Origin: Azospirillum sp. TSH100
GTDB lineage: Bacteria > Pseudomonadota > Alphaproteobacteria > Azospirillales > Azospirillaceae
Direction of reading: 5' to 3'
DNA length: 64,000 nt
Assembly (NCBI RefSeq): GCF_004923295.1
Contig: NZ_CP039635.1
Coordinates: forward strand, 888,501-952,500
Positions within the stretch are counted from its first letter, which is position 1. Each line of letters begins with the position of its first letter. The notes under the pieces are model-generated. The model was not told the DNA's origin, made no database searches, and worked only from the letters and a program-made list of their open reading frames with translations. A program made the position numbers and the translations under genes. This document shows positions 1-10,575 of the stretch, piece by piece.

Positions 1-68
1 TGCTGAAGACCCTCGTGGTCATTATCGGAACGGTGCTGACCCTCTACTTCTTTGCGAAGGGTGCCTGA
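1..68 (+). CDS. C-terminal end of a membrane protein, probably TauE/SafE family (partial)
   Basis: The frame reads LKTLVVIIGTVLTLYFFAKG followed by Ala and a TGA at 66-68. Only the last 21 residues lie in the window. One hydrophobic helix followed by a short charged tail is the usual ending of TauE/SafE (TSUP) sulfite or sulfonate exporters, but many inner-membrane proteins end this way, so the family is a guess from a short tail. The start lies upstream of the window. Confidence 0.45.
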   Translation, partial: LKTLVVIIGTVLTLYFFAKGA

Positions 69-124
69 TTCGATCGGGGAGCCGCCCGATTCCGCAATCT
101 TCGACCGTGACCCCACATTCCGCA

Positions 125-150
125 TTGACATACGGTATGTGGTATACCAA
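125..150. promoter_or_regulatory. GntR-type operator, site 1 (upstream of panE-like gene)
   Basis: The stretch contains ATACGGTATGTGGTATACCA, whose last ten bases (TGGTATACCA, 140-149) are a perfect palindrome. The same core occurs before gntR at 11560-11575 and twice before oxlT (40704-40726, 40858-40881). TGGT-N2/3-ACCA half-sites are typical of FadR/GntR-class repressors. A TTGACA hexamer (125-130) overlaps the site, so binding would probably affect promoter access. The assignment to the GntR protein encoded at 11702 is inference from co-occurrence. Confidence 0.6.
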
Positions 151-295
151 ACTCCAGACACAGTTTGCGCGACAGACTGTTGGATGCCGCTGCAAAGCAA
201 CCGGTCAGCCGATGGATGCGGCCGGTGTGGGCAGGCTGGCGTCGTCCAGCCCCACAGCATTCAAAAAGTGAAATCGGGGGAGAGGGGAATCCGGC

Positions 296-1327
296 ATGAA
301 GATTTGCATCTACGGATCCGGGGCCATCGGCGGCTATCTCGGCGTGCGCCTGCACCAGGCGGGCGCCGAAGTCAGTCTGGTGGCGCGTGGTGCGCATCTG
401 GCGGCGATGCGCGAGAACGGCGTCACCTTGCTGATGGGGGAGGAGAAGACCGTCGTCCACCCCCGCTGCACCGACAACCCGGCCGAACTCGGCCCGCAGG
501 ATTACGTCATCATCGCGCTGAAGGCCCACTCCGTCCCCGGTGTCGTGCCCGCGATGCAACCGCTGCTGGGTGACGACACCGCCGTCGTCACCGCGGTCAA
601 CGGTATTCCCTATTGGTATTTCCACGGCACCGGCGGCGAATTCGACGGCCGCACGCTGGAGACCGTCGATCCCGGTTCGGTCCAGTGGAACGGGCTGGGT
701 CCGCAGCGCGCCATCGGCTGTGTCGTCTATCCGGCGACCGAGGTGGTGGAGCCGGGCGTCATCCAGCATGTCTATGGCGACAAGTTCTCCCTCGGTGAAC
801 CGGACGGGTCGAAGTCGGAACGTGTGGTCGCCCTGTCGAAGGCGATGGAGGCCGGTGGCCTGCGCGCGCCGGTTCTCGACCGCATCCGCGACGAGATCTG
901 GCTGAAGCTGTGGGGCAACCTGTGCTTCAACCCGATCAGCGCGTTGACCCATGGCACGCTGGAGGTCATCTGCGGCGATGCGGAAACCCGCGCCGTCGCC
1001 AAGGCGATGATGCTGGAGGCCAAGGACATCGGCGACAAGCTGGGCGTCCATTTCCGCGTCGATGTCGAGCGCCGCATCAACGGCGCCGCCGCCGTGGGCG
1101 CGCACAAGACCTCGATGCTCCAGGATCTGGAGCGCGGCCGGCCGATGGAAATCGACCCGCTGCTGTCGGTGGTGCAGGAGATGGGCCGCATGGTTGGCGT
1201 GCCGACGCCGACAATCGACGTGGTGCTGGCGCTGGTGAAGCAGCGGGGCGAGACAGCCGGCTGCTACAGCCGGCCGCAGCCCGCGGCGGCTCCCGCCCGC
1301 GCCCCGGAGGCGGTGGCGGCCCAATAG
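296..1327 (+). CDS. Ketopantoate reductase-family protein, candidate oxalyl-CoA reductase (PanE2-like)
   Basis: A 343-residue NADPH-dependent 2-oxoacid reductase-fold protein. The Rossmann glycine motif GSGAIG is at residues 7-12, and the ApbA/PanE C-terminal domain carries the conserved Lys204 and nearby Asn208/Asn212 in the segment WLKLWGNLCFNP. It is about 40 residues longer than E. coli PanE. Annotation by homology would be 2-dehydropantoate 2-reductase. However, its promoter carries the operator shared with the oxalate genes, and a PanE paralogue (PanE2) is the oxalyl-CoA reductase that makes glyoxylate from oxalate in Methylobacterium extorquens AM1. The oxalyl-CoA role is therefore the better guess here, but it rests on context. 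The ATG follows a GGGAGAGGGG ribosome-binding stretch. A pantothenate role cannot be excluded. Confidence 0.8.
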   Translation: MKICIYGSGAIGGYLGVRLHQAGAEVSLVARGAHLAAMRENGVTLLMGEEKTVVHPRCTDNPAELGPQDYVIIALKAHSVPGVVPAMQPLLGDDTAVVTAVNGIPYWYFHGTGGEFDGRTLETVDPGSVQWNGLGPQRAIGCVVYPATEVVEPGVIQHVYGDKFSLGEPDGSKSERVVALSKAMEAGGLRAPVLDRIRDEIWLKLWGNLCFNPISALTHGTLEVICGDAETRAVAKAMMLEAKDIGDKLGVHFRVDVERRINGAAAVGAHKTSMLQDLERGRPMEIDPLLSVVQEMGRMVGVPTPTIDVVLALVKQRGETAGCYSRPQPAAAPARAPEAVAAQ

Positions 1328-1415
1328 CCAAGTCAGGGCAACCAAATCAGGTGACGCGGCCGGCGCTGACCCGGGCAGGGATCATGCCGGCCGCCTCAAA
1401 GGGGGGTGGAGCGTC

Positions 1416-1898
1416 ATGAAGGTCGAGGACATTCTCCGCAAGAAGGGCACGCGCATCGGCATGGTGCGCATCAATGAAACGGTGACCACGGCGTTGCGCC
1501 TGATGAAGGCGGAGAACACCGGCGCGCTGGTGGTCAAGGACGTCTGCCGCACCGAAGGCAACACGGTGGTCGGCGTCATTTCCGAACGCGACGTCGTCCG
1601 CGCGCTGGTCGACCGCGGGCCGGCCATCCTGGAGCAGGCGGTATCGGCGCTGATGACGCGCGATCCCTATTGCTGCAGCCCGTCCGATCCGGTGCGGCAT
1701 GTGCTGAGCCTGATGGACGAACACGGCATCCGCCACGTGCCGGTGCTGGAGGGGGCGACCCTGGTCGGCGTCGTCAGCGTCCGCGACCTGATCCGCCTCC
1801 AGTTGGACGAGCGGCCGGCGGACGATCTGCCGCTGACGGCCGCCACCACGGCCGCCGCCACCGAAGGCTGGGACTTCCCGGTCGTTGCCAACCAGTGA
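1416..1898 (+). CDS. Tandem CBS-domain protein
   Basis: A 160-residue protein made almost entirely of two CBS domains (about residues 8-65 and 75-135), opening MKVEDILRKKG. The typical segments VVGVISERDVVRAL and LVGVVSVRDLI are visible. Stand-alone CBS pairs bind adenine nucleotides such as AMP, ATP or NADH and act as energy sensors, often by binding a partner protein. It lies 88 nt after the PanE-like gene and 150 nt before the transhydrogenase genes, all on the same strand, so it may report adenylate or redox state to either. No catalytic domain is attached and the partner is unknown. A GGGGGGTGGAG stretch precedes the ATG. Confidence 0.85.
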   Translation: MKVEDILRKKGTRIGMVRINETVTTALRLMKAENTGALVVKDVCRTEGNTVVGVISERDVVRALVDRGPAILEQAVSALMTRDPYCCSPSDPVRHVLSLMDEHGIRHVPVLEGATLVGVVSVRDLIRLQLDERPADDLPLTAATTAAATEGWDFPVVANQ

Positions 1899-2048
1899 GT
1901 GCCGCGGGTGGGGCCGGCACACAGCCGCTGCCCCACCTGACCTGCCGCTTCGGCGCCTGCCCGCCCTGATCCGCCCCTGGCCCGGCCCTGGCCCGGAAGC
2001 GGGCCGATCATCGCCTGCCGCCATGGCCGGCCTTCGAAAGCAAACGAC

Positions 2049-3218
2049 ATGAAGATCGCGATACCCAGGGAGCGCCGCCCGGGCGAGCGCCGCGTCGCCG
2101 CGTCTCCCGAAACCGTCAAGAAATTCAAAACCCTCGGTCTGGACGTGGTGGTTGAGAGCGGGGCCGGTCTCGGTTCCAGCATCACCGACGCGGCCTATGA
2201 GGCGGCGGGGGCCGCCATCGCCGCCGATGCCGCGTCCGCGCTCGCCGATGCCGACATCGTGCTGAAGGTCCAGCGGCCGCTGATCGCCGCGGAAGGCGGC
2301 GAGGACGAGCTGGCGCTGATCCGCAAGGGTGCGCTGCTGTTCGCCATCCTCAATCCCTACAACAGCCGCGACCATGTGAAGGCCTATGCCGATGCCGGCG
2401 TGAACGCCTTCGCCATGGAGTTCATGCCGCGCATCACCCGCGCCCAGGTCATGGACGTGCTGTCCTCCCAGGCCAACCTCGCCGGCTACAAGGCCGTCGT
2501 CGATGCCGCGTCGGAATATGGCCGCGCCTTCCCGATGATGATGACCGCCGCCGGCACCGTGCCGCCGGCCCGTGCCTTCATCATGGGCGTCGGCGTCGCC
2601 GGTCTCCAGGCCATCGCCACCGCCAAGCGCCTCGGCGCCATCGTCTCGGCCACCGACGTGCGCCCGGCGGTGAAGGAGCAGGTGCAGTCGCTCGGCGGCA
2701 GCTTCGTCGCGGTCGAGAACGACGAGTTCCGCCAAGCCGAGACCGCCGGCGGCTATGCCAAGGAGATGTCCGACGACTACAAGCGCCAGCAGGCCGCCCT
2801 GGTCGCCGAGCACATCAAGAAGCAGGACATCGTCATCACCACCGCGCTGATCCCCGGCCGCAAGGCGCCGATCCTGGTGACGGCGGAGCATGTGGCGTCG
2901 ATGAAGCCCGGTTCGGTCATCATCGATCTGGCGGTTGAGCAGGGTGGCAACGTCGAGGGTTCCAAGCTGGGCGAGGTGGTGACCACGGCCAACGGCGTGA
3001 AGATCGTCGGCCATGCCAACTACGCCAGCCGCATCGCCGAGAGCGCCTCGCTGCTCTACGCCAAGAACCTGCTGGCGCTGCTGACGTCGCTGCACGGCAA
3101 GGACACCGGCGTGGCCGTCAACTGGGACGACGAGATCGTCAAGGCCATCGCGCTGACCCGCGACGGCGCCATCGTGCATCCTGCCTTCGCGGACGCCCGC
3201 GAAGCGCAACCCGCGTGA
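2049..3218 (+). CDS. pntAA: Proton-translocating NAD(P) transhydrogenase, alpha subunit part 1 (NAD-binding domain I)
   Basis: A 389-residue soluble subunit with the alanine dehydrogenase/PNT N-terminal fold (begins [20 protein letters not shown]) and the NAD-binding half from about residue 170. Together with PntAB and PntB it forms the inner-membrane enzyme that uses the proton gradient to reduce NADP+ with NADH. The split of the alpha subunit into PntAA and PntAB is the alphaproteobacterial arrangement. The next gene starts 13 nt after the stop. Proximity to the PanE-like reductase suggests, but does not prove, that the NADPH made here feeds that enzyme. Confidence 0.95.
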   Translation: MKIAIPRERRPGERRVAASPETVKKFKTLGLDVVVESGAGLGSSITDAAYEAAGAAIAADAASALADADIVLKVQRPLIAAEGGEDELALIRKGALLFAILNPYNSRDHVKAYADAGVNAFAMEFMPRITRAQVMDVLSSQANLAGYKAVVDAASEYGRAFPMMMTAAGTVPPARAFIMGVGVAGLQAIATAKRLGAIVSATDVRPAVKEQVQSLGGSFVAVENDEFRQAETAGGYAKEMSDDYKRQQAALVAEHIKKQDIVITTALIPGRKAPILVTAEHVASMKPGSVIIDLAVEQGGNVEGSKLGEVVTTANGVKIVGHANYASRIAESASLLYAKNLLALLTSLHGKDTGVAVNWDDEIVKAIALTRDGAIVHPAFADAREAQPA

Positions 3219-3231
3219 GGAGGCGGATCCC

Positions 3232-3651
3232 ATGGAACACCCGGATCCCGCAAGCAACATCGCCGCCTTCCGCCAGACCCTGGCGGCCCTGACCAACCAG
3301 GTCGATGCCCTGGCCGCGCAGGTGGCGCAGCTGTCGCCGGTCCCCGTCACCGAAGCCGCCGGCCACGGCAACTTCTTCGTCACCGGCCTGACCGTGCTCG
3401 TGCTCGCCTGCTTCGTCGGCTACTACGTCGTCTGGCGCGTCACCCCGGCCCTGCACTCGCCCCTGATGGCCGTCACCAATGCCGTGTCGTCGGTCATCAT
3501 CGTCGGCGCGCTGGTCGCCGCCGGACCGGCCGGCTTCGGCTTCTCCAAGGTTCTCGGCTTCCTCGCCGTCATCCTGGCGTCCGTCAACATCTTCGGCGGC
3601 TTCCTGGTGACCCAGCGCATGCTCTCCATGTTCAAGAAGAAGGGCAAGTAA
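3232..3651 (+). CDS. pntAB: NAD(P) transhydrogenase, alpha subunit part 2 (membrane domain IIa)
   Basis: A 139-residue membrane protein. After a hydrophilic, partly helical N-terminus of about 45 residues come hydrophobic helices, with [20 protein letters not shown] the first and [20 protein letters not shown] the second. This is domain IIa of the transhydrogenase proton channel, supplied as a separate polypeptide as in Rhodospirillum. It sits 13 nt after pntAA and 4 nt before pntB, so translation of the three is probably coupled. RBS GAGGAGGCGGATCCC precedes the ATG. Confidence 0.92.
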   Translation: MEHPDPASNIAAFRQTLAALTNQVDALAAQVAQLSPVPVTEAAGHGNFFVTGLTVLVLACFVGYYVVWRVTPALHSPLMAVTNAVSSVIIVGALVAAGPAGFGFSKVLGFLAVILASVNIFGGFLVTQRMLSMFKKKGK

Positions 3652-3655
3652 GATC

Positions 3656-5050
3656 ATGGAAACCTTGTCGGCCCTTCTCTACCTCGTCGCCTCCATCTGC
3701 TTCATCATGGCGCTGCGTGGGCTCTCCAGCCCGGAGACCTCGCGCCAGGGCAACATCTACGGCATGGTCGGCATGACCATCGCCATCCTGACCACGCTGG
3801 CCTCGCCCATCGTCCAGTCCTACTGGATGATCGTGCTCGGCATCGCCATCGGCGGCGCCATCGGCTATGTCGTCGCCAAGAAGATCGAGATGACGGCGCT
3901 GCCGCAGCTGGTCGCCGCCTTCCACTCGCTGGTCGGTCTGGCCGCCGTCTTCGTGGCGCTCGCCGCCTTCTACTCGCCGGAGGCCTACGGCATCGGCGTC
4001 CGCGGCGCCATCGCCAAGGGCTCGCTGATCGAGATGGCGCTGGGCACCGCGGTGGGTGCGATCACCTTCACCGGCTCCATCGTCGCCTTCGCCAAGCTCC
4101 AGGGGCTGGTCACCGGCAAGCCGCTGGTCTTCCCGATGCAGCATCCGCTGAATGCGGCGCTGGGCGTGCTGACCGTCATCCTGATCGGCTGGCTGGTGCA
4201 ATCGAATGCCGACGCGGCGCTCTGGCTGATCGTGGCGGTTTCGCTGGCTTTGGGTTTCCTGCTGATCCTGCCGATCGGCGGCGCCGACATGCCGGTGGTG
4301 ATCTCGATGCTGAACAGCTACTCCGGCTGGGCGGCCTGCGGCATCGGCTTCACCCTGCAGAACAATCTGCTGATCATCACCGGCGCGCTGGTGGGATCTT
4401 CGGGCGCGATCCTGTCCTACATCATGTGCAAGGGCATGAACCGCTCGATCTTCAACGTCATCCTCGGCGGCTTCGGCGGCGAGGCGGCTGGTGCGGCGGC
4501 TGGTGCCAAGGGTCCGCAGGGCTCGGTCAAGGCCGGTTCGGCCGAAGATGCCGCGTACATCATGAAGAACGCCCAGTCGGTGATCGTGGTCCCGGGCTAC
4601 GGAATGGCGGTGGCCCAGGCACAGCATGCCCTGCGCGAGATGGCGGATGCGCTGAAGCATGAGGGCGTGGACGTGAAGTACGCCATCCACCCGGTGGCGG
4701 GCCGTATGCCCGGTCACATGAACGTGCTGCTGGCCGAAGCCAATGTGCCCTACGACGAGGTGTTCGAGCTGGAGGACATCAACCGCGACTTCGGCACGGC
4801 GGATGTGGCCTTCGTCATCGGCGCCAACGACGTGACCAACCCGGCGGCCAAGACCGACCCGACCAGCGCCATCTACGGCATGCCGATCCTGGACGTGGAG
4901 AAGGCCAAGACGGTGTTCTTCATCAAGCGCGGCATGGCCGCCGGCTATGCCGGTGTCGAGAACGAGCTGTTCTTCCGCCCCAACACCATGATGCTGTTCG
5001 GCGACGCCAAGAAGGTCACCGAAGAGGTCGTCAAGGCGATGGAAGCGTAA
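3656..5050 (+). CDS. pntB: NAD(P) transhydrogenase, beta subunit (domains IIb and III)
   Basis: A 464-residue protein of normal length. Residues 1 to about 265 are a bundle of membrane helices (domain IIb). The C-terminal 180 residues are the NADP(H)-binding domain III, with the fingerprint VVPGYGMAVAQAQ and the downstream GANDVTNPAA and INRDFGTADV segments. It works with PntAA and PntAB in the inner membrane to make NADPH. It is the last gene of the unit; a strong terminator begins 19 nt after the stop codon. Confidence 0.96.
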   Translation: METLSALLYLVASICFIMALRGLSSPETSRQGNIYGMVGMTIAILTTLASPIVQSYWMIVLGIAIGGAIGYVVAKKIEMTALPQLVAAFHSLVGLAAVFVALAAFYSPEAYGIGVRGAIAKGSLIEMALGTAVGAITFTGSIVAFAKLQGLVTGKPLVFPMQHPLNAALGVLTVILIGWLVQSNADAALWLIVAVSLALGFLLILPIGGADMPVVISMLNSYSGWAACGIGFTLQNNLLIITGALVGSSGAILSYIMCKGMNRSIFNVILGGFGGEAAGAAAGAKGPQGSVKAGSAEDAAYIMKNAQSVIVVPGYGMAVAQAQHALREMADALKHEGVDVKYAIHPVAGRMPGHMNVLLAEANVPYDEVFELEDINRDFGTADVAFVIGANDVTNPAAKTDPTSAIYGMPILDVEKAKTVFFIKRGMAAGYAGVENELFFRPNTMMLFGDAKKVTEEVVKAMEA

Positions 5051-5068
5051 CGGACACCTCGACAAAAA

Positions 5069-5105
5069 GGCGCGCCGCTCCGGTCGGGGCGGCGCGCTTT
5101 TTTAT
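5069..5105 (+). terminator. Rho-independent terminator of the pnt operon
   Basis: A perfect nine-base-pair stem GCGCGCCGC / GCGGCGCGC (5070-5078 and 5089-5097) is followed directly by eight bases, T at nearly every position (from 5098). It lies 19 nt after the pntB stop. A run of A on the 5' side makes it usable in both directions, so it may also serve the convergent uraD gene. Confidence 0.9.
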
Positions 5106-5119
5106 TTCTGGAGCGGGTG

Positions 5120-5632
5120 TCATCCCGTTACCAGATCGTCCAGCCGGAAGCCGGCGATCTTGTAGATCTCCTCCAGCGCCCGGCCGAACTCCACTTCGGG
5201 TTCGTTCGCCACGCGCTCGCGCATTGCCGCCAGGATCTCCTGCTTGCTGCTGAAACGCACCGCCATGATGAAGGGGAAGCCGAAGCGCTCGCGGTAGGCG
5301 CGGTTCAGGTCGCGCTGCTCCTGGGCCTCCGCCTCCGTCAGCTCGTTGAGACCCGCCTTCGCCTGCTCGGTCTGCGAGAAGGCGGTCAGATTGGCCGGGC
5401 GGCTGGCGCGGTCGGCAAGGTCAGGGTGGGACAGGATCAGCGCGCGCTGCCGCTCCGTCCCCGCCGCGCGCACGATGCCGGTCATCGCCGCGCGCAAGCC
5501 TGTGGCATCGGCGAAGGGGCGCTGGTCCCAGGCGGCGTCGGCGACCCAGGGGCTTTCCTCGAACACCGCACCCAGTGCCGCGACGAAGGCGGCGCGGTCC
5601 ATCCGGTTCAGATCGTCCATGCTGTAGGGCAT
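5120..5632 (-). CDS. uraD: 2-oxo-4-hydroxy-4-carboxy-5-ureidoimidazoline (OHCU) decarboxylase
   Basis: A 170-residue protein catalysing the last step from urate to S-allantoin, decarboxylation of OHCU. Family signatures include the LILSHPDLADRA segment (HPDL), SQTEQAKAGL, and the C-terminal EEIYKIAGFRLDDL. The chosen start, MPYSMDDLN at 5632, is 8 nt after the puuE stop; the reading frame is open further upstream but would overlap puuE. It is cotranscribed with puuE. Together with hiuH across the divergent promoter it covers hydroxyisourate to allantoate; the enzyme that oxidises urate itself is not in the window. Confidence 0.93.
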   Translation of the reverse strand: MPYSMDDLNRMDRAAFVAALGAVFEESPWVADAAWDQRPFADATGLRAAMTGIVRAAGTERQRALILSHPDLADRASRPANLTAFSQTEQAKAGLNELTEAEAQEQRDLNRAYRERFGFPFIMAVRFSSKQEILAAMRERVANEPEVEFGRALEEIYKIAGFRLDDLVTG

Positions 5633-5640
5633 CTGCGCTC

Positions 5641-6570
5641 TCACGTCGCGGTGTAGGGGTGTTCGGCGATCCAGTGGCGGGCGATGTCGAGCCGGGTCGC
5701 CACCCACGCCTTGTCATGGCTGCGCACATAGTCGAGGAAACGGGCCAGCGACGCCGCACGGCCGGGACGCCCGACCAGCCGGCAATGCAGGCCGATGGAC
5801 AGCATCTTCGGCGCCGTCTCTCCCTCGGCGTAGAGGGTGTCGAAGCTGTCCTTCAGATAGGCGAAGAACTGATCGCCGCTGTTGAAGCCCTGGTTCGTCG
5901 CGAAACGCATGTCGTTGGCGTCCAGCGTATAGGGCACGATCAGCTGCGGCCGGCCATGGCTGTCGTCCCAATAGGGCAGGTCGTCGGCGTAGGAATCGGC
6001 GTTGTAGACGAAGCCGCCCTCCTCGGCGACCAGCCGCCAAGTGTTGGGGCTGCACCGCCCGAGATACCAGCCGAGCGGACGTTCCCCGGTGACACGGGTG
6101 TGGACCTCGATGGCGCGCAGCATATGCTCGCGCTCCACCTCGGCCGGCAGATGCTGGTAGTCGATCCAGCGCCAGCCATGGGTGGCGATCTCCCAGCCGG
6201 CGGCCTTCATCGCGGCGACCACCTCGGGATTGCGTTCCAGCGCCATGGCGACGCCATAGACGGTGACCGGCAGGTTGCGCTCGGTGAACAGGCGGTGCAG
6301 CCGCCAGAAGCCGGCGCGCGAGCCGTATTCGTAGATCGACTCCATGTTCATGTGGCGGGCGCCGGGGATCGGCTGGGCGCCGACGATCTCCGACAGGAAG
6401 GCCTCCGACGCGGCGTCGCCGTGGAGGACGCAATTCTCGCCGCCCTCCTCGTAATTGATGACGAACTGCACCGCGATCCGGGCGCCGCCCGGCCAGTTGG
6501 CCTGCGGCGGGGTGGCGCCATAGCCGATCATATCGCGGGGATAGCCCTGGGGTTGGGCGGTGTCGGTCAT
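5641..6570 (-). CDS. puuE: Allantoinase, polysaccharide-deacetylase type
   Basis: A 309-residue protein of the PuuE family, the metal-independent allantoinase of Pseudomonas with a carbohydrate esterase 4 fold, which opens allantoin to allantoate. Seen in the sequence: the opening PRDMIGYGATPP, VQFVINYEEGGENCVLHGD, YEYGSRAGFWR and WEIATHGWRWIDYQ, all typical of the family. It is the first gene of the puuE-uraD unit and is divergent from hiuH across a 187-nt shared promoter region. No allantoate amidohydrolase lies nearby. Confidence 0.94.
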   Translation of the reverse strand: MTDTAQPQGYPRDMIGYGATPPQANWPGGARIAVQFVINYEEGGENCVLHGDAASEAFLSEIVGAQPIPGARHMNMESIYEYGSRAGFWRLHRLFTERNLPVTVYGVAMALERNPEVVAAMKAAGWEIATHGWRWIDYQHLPAEVEREHMLRAIEVHTRVTGERPLGWYLGRCSPNTWRLVAEEGGFVYNADSYADDLPYWDDSHGRPQLIVPYTLDANDMRFATNQGFNSGDQFFAYLKDSFDTLYAEGETAPKMLSIGLHCRLVGRPGRAASLARFLDYVRSHDKAWVATRLDIARHWIAEHPYTAT

Positions 6571-6757
6571 CGTCGTCTCGCTCTTAACGCTGCGGTCGAA
6601 GCGGTGTCTAGGCTAAGCCATTGGCGGCCGGGGGTTCAATCGGCGGATTGGAGGCGGGGGTGAAGACTGTTTCCGGATTTTCGCGGGTGGGCAGGGGAGG
6701 GCGGTTGGGCTTAAGCTGCGGCATCCCGAACCGCACCGCCGTGGAGACCGCACCGCC

Positions 6758-7108
6758 ATGGGCCGCCTGACCACCCACGTCCTCGACATTGCCGCCGGCC
6801 GTCCGGCGCCGGGGATGCGCATCCGCCTGACCTCGCTAGACACCGGTGTCGTTCTCGGCGAGTTCACGACGAATGCCGACGGCAGGCTCGACGCCCCGGC
6901 GCTCCAGGGCGAGGATTTCAAGCCCGGCCGTTATGAGCTGCTGTTCATGGCCGGCGAGTATTTCCGCCGCATCGCCGTGATCTCAGGGGATGGCCCGGAC
7001 TTCATCGACGAGGTTCCCCTGCGCTTCGGCATCAAGGATGCGTCCCAGCATTACCATGTGCCGCTGCTGGTTTCGCCCTGGGCCTATTCGACCTATCGCG
7101 GCAGCTGA
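6758..7108 (+). CDS. hiuH: 5-hydroxyisourate hydrolase (transthyretin-like)
   Basis: A 116-residue protein with the three diagnostic blocks of the transthyretin-related hydrolases: TTHVLDIAAGRPAPGM at the N-terminus, the central arginine-containing segment, and the C-terminal YRGS tetrapeptide that separates these enzymes from true transthyretin. It hydrolyses 5-hydroxyisourate to OHCU, the substrate of UraD. It has no signal peptide, so it is cytoplasmic, and its length is usual. It is divergent from puuE-uraD and 123 nt before gcl on the same strand, which fits a route from urate to glyoxylate. Confidence 0.95.
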   Translation: MGRLTTHVLDIAAGRPAPGMRIRLTSLDTGVVLGEFTTNADGRLDAPALQGEDFKPGRYELLFMAGEYFRRIAVISGDGPDFIDEVPLRFGIKDASQHYHVPLLVSPWAYSTYRGS

Positions 7109-7231
7109 GGCTCCTCCCCATTCGGCGCCGCTTTCCAGTCTGTGGAAAAGGCAAGCCGTTGATTTGCCGTCCCCACCATCCGCGCGCTTAGCTGTCCTCA
7201 GCAACAATCGCGTTTGGTGAGGAGTCGAGCG

Positions 7232-9001
<1,770 letters not shown>

Positions 9002-9028
9002 CGATCCGCTTCCATCCCGTCCGACAGG

Positions 9029-9068
9029 AAAGCCGCCGGGGCGCAGACGCGCTCCGGCGGCTTTCGTT
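9029..9068 (+). terminator. Terminator after gcl
   Basis: An 11-base-pair stem AAAGCCGCCGG / CCGGCGGCTTT (9029-9039 and 9054-9064) encloses a smaller GCGC hairpin and ends in TTTCGTTT. It begins 27 nt after the gcl stop and separates gcl from the LysR gene. Confidence 0.85.
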
Positions 9069-9183
9069 TGGGCGGGCTTGCTGCGTCGCGGAAATTCCCT
9101 CTCCGCGGCACCCGTGCTAGCGTCCGTCCCGGCCGTAAACCCACCGGTCCGGCCCATTCGTCTGGCAGGGAGTCCGCGCGAGC

Positions 9184-10104
9184 ATGGCGTTGCTTGAGAA
9201 CATGCGCATCTTCGTCCGCGTCGTCGAACTGGGCAGCCTGTCGGCCGCCGGGCGGAACCTGCGCATGTCGCCGGCCATGGTCAGCCACCGGATCCAGCAG
9301 TTGGAAACCCATCTCGGCGTCCGGCTGCTGAACCGCACGACGCGGCAGTTGCAGGCGACCGAAACCGGCATGGATTTCTACCAGAGCTGCCTTGAAGTCC
9401 TGGAAGCGGTGGAGCGGGCGCAGAGCAGCATCGCCGCCGGATCCGGCGTGCCGTCGGGCAGCGTGCGGGTGACGGCGCCGCTGGGCTTCGGCCGCCGCAT
9501 CCTGTCGCCTCTGGTGCCGGATTTCTGCGCCGCCCACCCGCTGGTCGAGGTGCGGCTGCGCCTGTCCGACCATCTGCTCGACCTGCTGCGCGAGGCGGTC
9601 GATGTGGCGGTGCGGATGGCGGCGCTGAAGGATTCCAGCTTCGTCGTCCGCAAGATCGCCGACGTGCGCCGCGTGCTGGTGGCGGCACCCGCCTACCTGT
9701 CGGAGCGCGGCCGGCCGGAAAGGCCGGCCGACCTGTCGGGCCACAACTGCCTGCTCCTGCGCTTCCCCGGCACCCAGCAATATCAATGGAGCGTGCTGGA
9801 GGGCGGCGAGCCGGTGAAGCTGCCGGTGTCCGGCCGCTTCGACGCCGACGACGGCGATGTGCTGACCGGCTGGGCGCTGGACGGCCGCGGCATCGCCATG
9901 AAGCCCTTGTGGGAGGTGGCGGAGCATCTGGCCAGCGGCGCGCTGGTGCCGGTCTTGCCCGACTTTCCGCCGGAACCGGTGACGCTCGCCGTGCTTTATC
10001 CCCATCGCGCGCTGGTGCCGGCCAAGGTGCGGGCTTTCGCCGACTATATGGTGCCGAAGATCAAGGCGGCGCTGACGGAGATTTCTCCAGAGACGATCAT
10101 GTGA
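9184..10104 (+). CDS. LysR-family transcriptional regulator
   Basis: A 306-residue regulator with the N-terminal winged helix (residues about 5-64; SLSAAGRNLRMSPAMVSHRI is the recognition region) and a C-terminal periplasmic-binding-protein-like effector domain. It is closest in style to the CrgA/DsdC-like group with the segment RLLNRTTRQLQATETG. Target and effector cannot be read from the sequence. It lies downstream of gcl, beyond a terminator, and upstream of an AT-rich gap, so it need not control either neighbour. The ATG at 9184 follows GGCAGGGAG. Confidence 0.9.
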   Translation: MALLENMRIFVRVVELGSLSAAGRNLRMSPAMVSHRIQQLETHLGVRLLNRTTRQLQATETGMDFYQSCLEVLEAVERAQSSIAAGSGVPSGSVRVTAPLGFGRRILSPLVPDFCAAHPLVEVRLRLSDHLLDLLREAVDVAVRMAALKDSSFVVRKIADVRRVLVAAPAYLSERGRPERPADLSGHNCLLLRFPGTQQYQWSVLEGGEPVKLPVSGRFDADDGDVLTGWALDGRGIAMKPLWEVAEHLASGALVPVLPDFPPEPVTLAVLYPHRALVPAKVRAFADYMVPKIKAALTEISPETIM

Positions 10105-10575
10105 ATGTTTTAGGGTGTACCGGATGGTAGTTTCCGGATTGTAGATTGCTCAGTTTGGTTCCAAAGAGTTAAAAGCTCAACTGAAATTTATGCAAATATC
10201 GTGAATGGGCGCGTCCAATGAGGCTGTTATTTCTTATTTCTTGCAAGTATGTCGTTTTTCGCACTAACTATTTCTTTCCGAGAAATGAAAATAGAGCCAC
10301 TCCACCTGCCTTTGATCCCGTCAATTCCATAAATTGTCTAAAGCGGAAGCCGTTGGTTGCTTCCGGATGGCGGCGATTGCTATGGGCTTGCTCCTGCTCT
10401 GCCACTCAGAGACATAAGCGGCTGCTGGCGTTGGGGCACATGAAGGCCTTCGAGCTTTTTGCCGTTCCGTTCTGCTCGAAATCCAACCTCTGGTCTTATG
10501 GACTGTCGGGCATTCCCTACGACACCGATACGCTCAATCGGTTGACCTGTCGCTCCCCAATCCGGTACTGCGCCC
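10105..10575. other. Gene-free, comparatively AT-rich gap
   Basis: This 471-nt stretch is clearly poorer in GC than its surroundings, especially 10130-10350. A small hairpin (ATTTCT / AGAAAT at 10270-10286) is visible. A possible frame starting at 10441 runs into the 3' end of the IclR gene on the other strand and ends in alanine/proline-rich antisense sequence, so it is not called. The base composition suggests a remnant of acquired DNA or a decayed gene. Confidence 0.4.

Noticed and set aside
44..1345. 433-codon minus-strand frame opposite the panE-like gene
   Set aside because: Same antisense artefact; the plus strand has a complete NADPH-binding enzyme.
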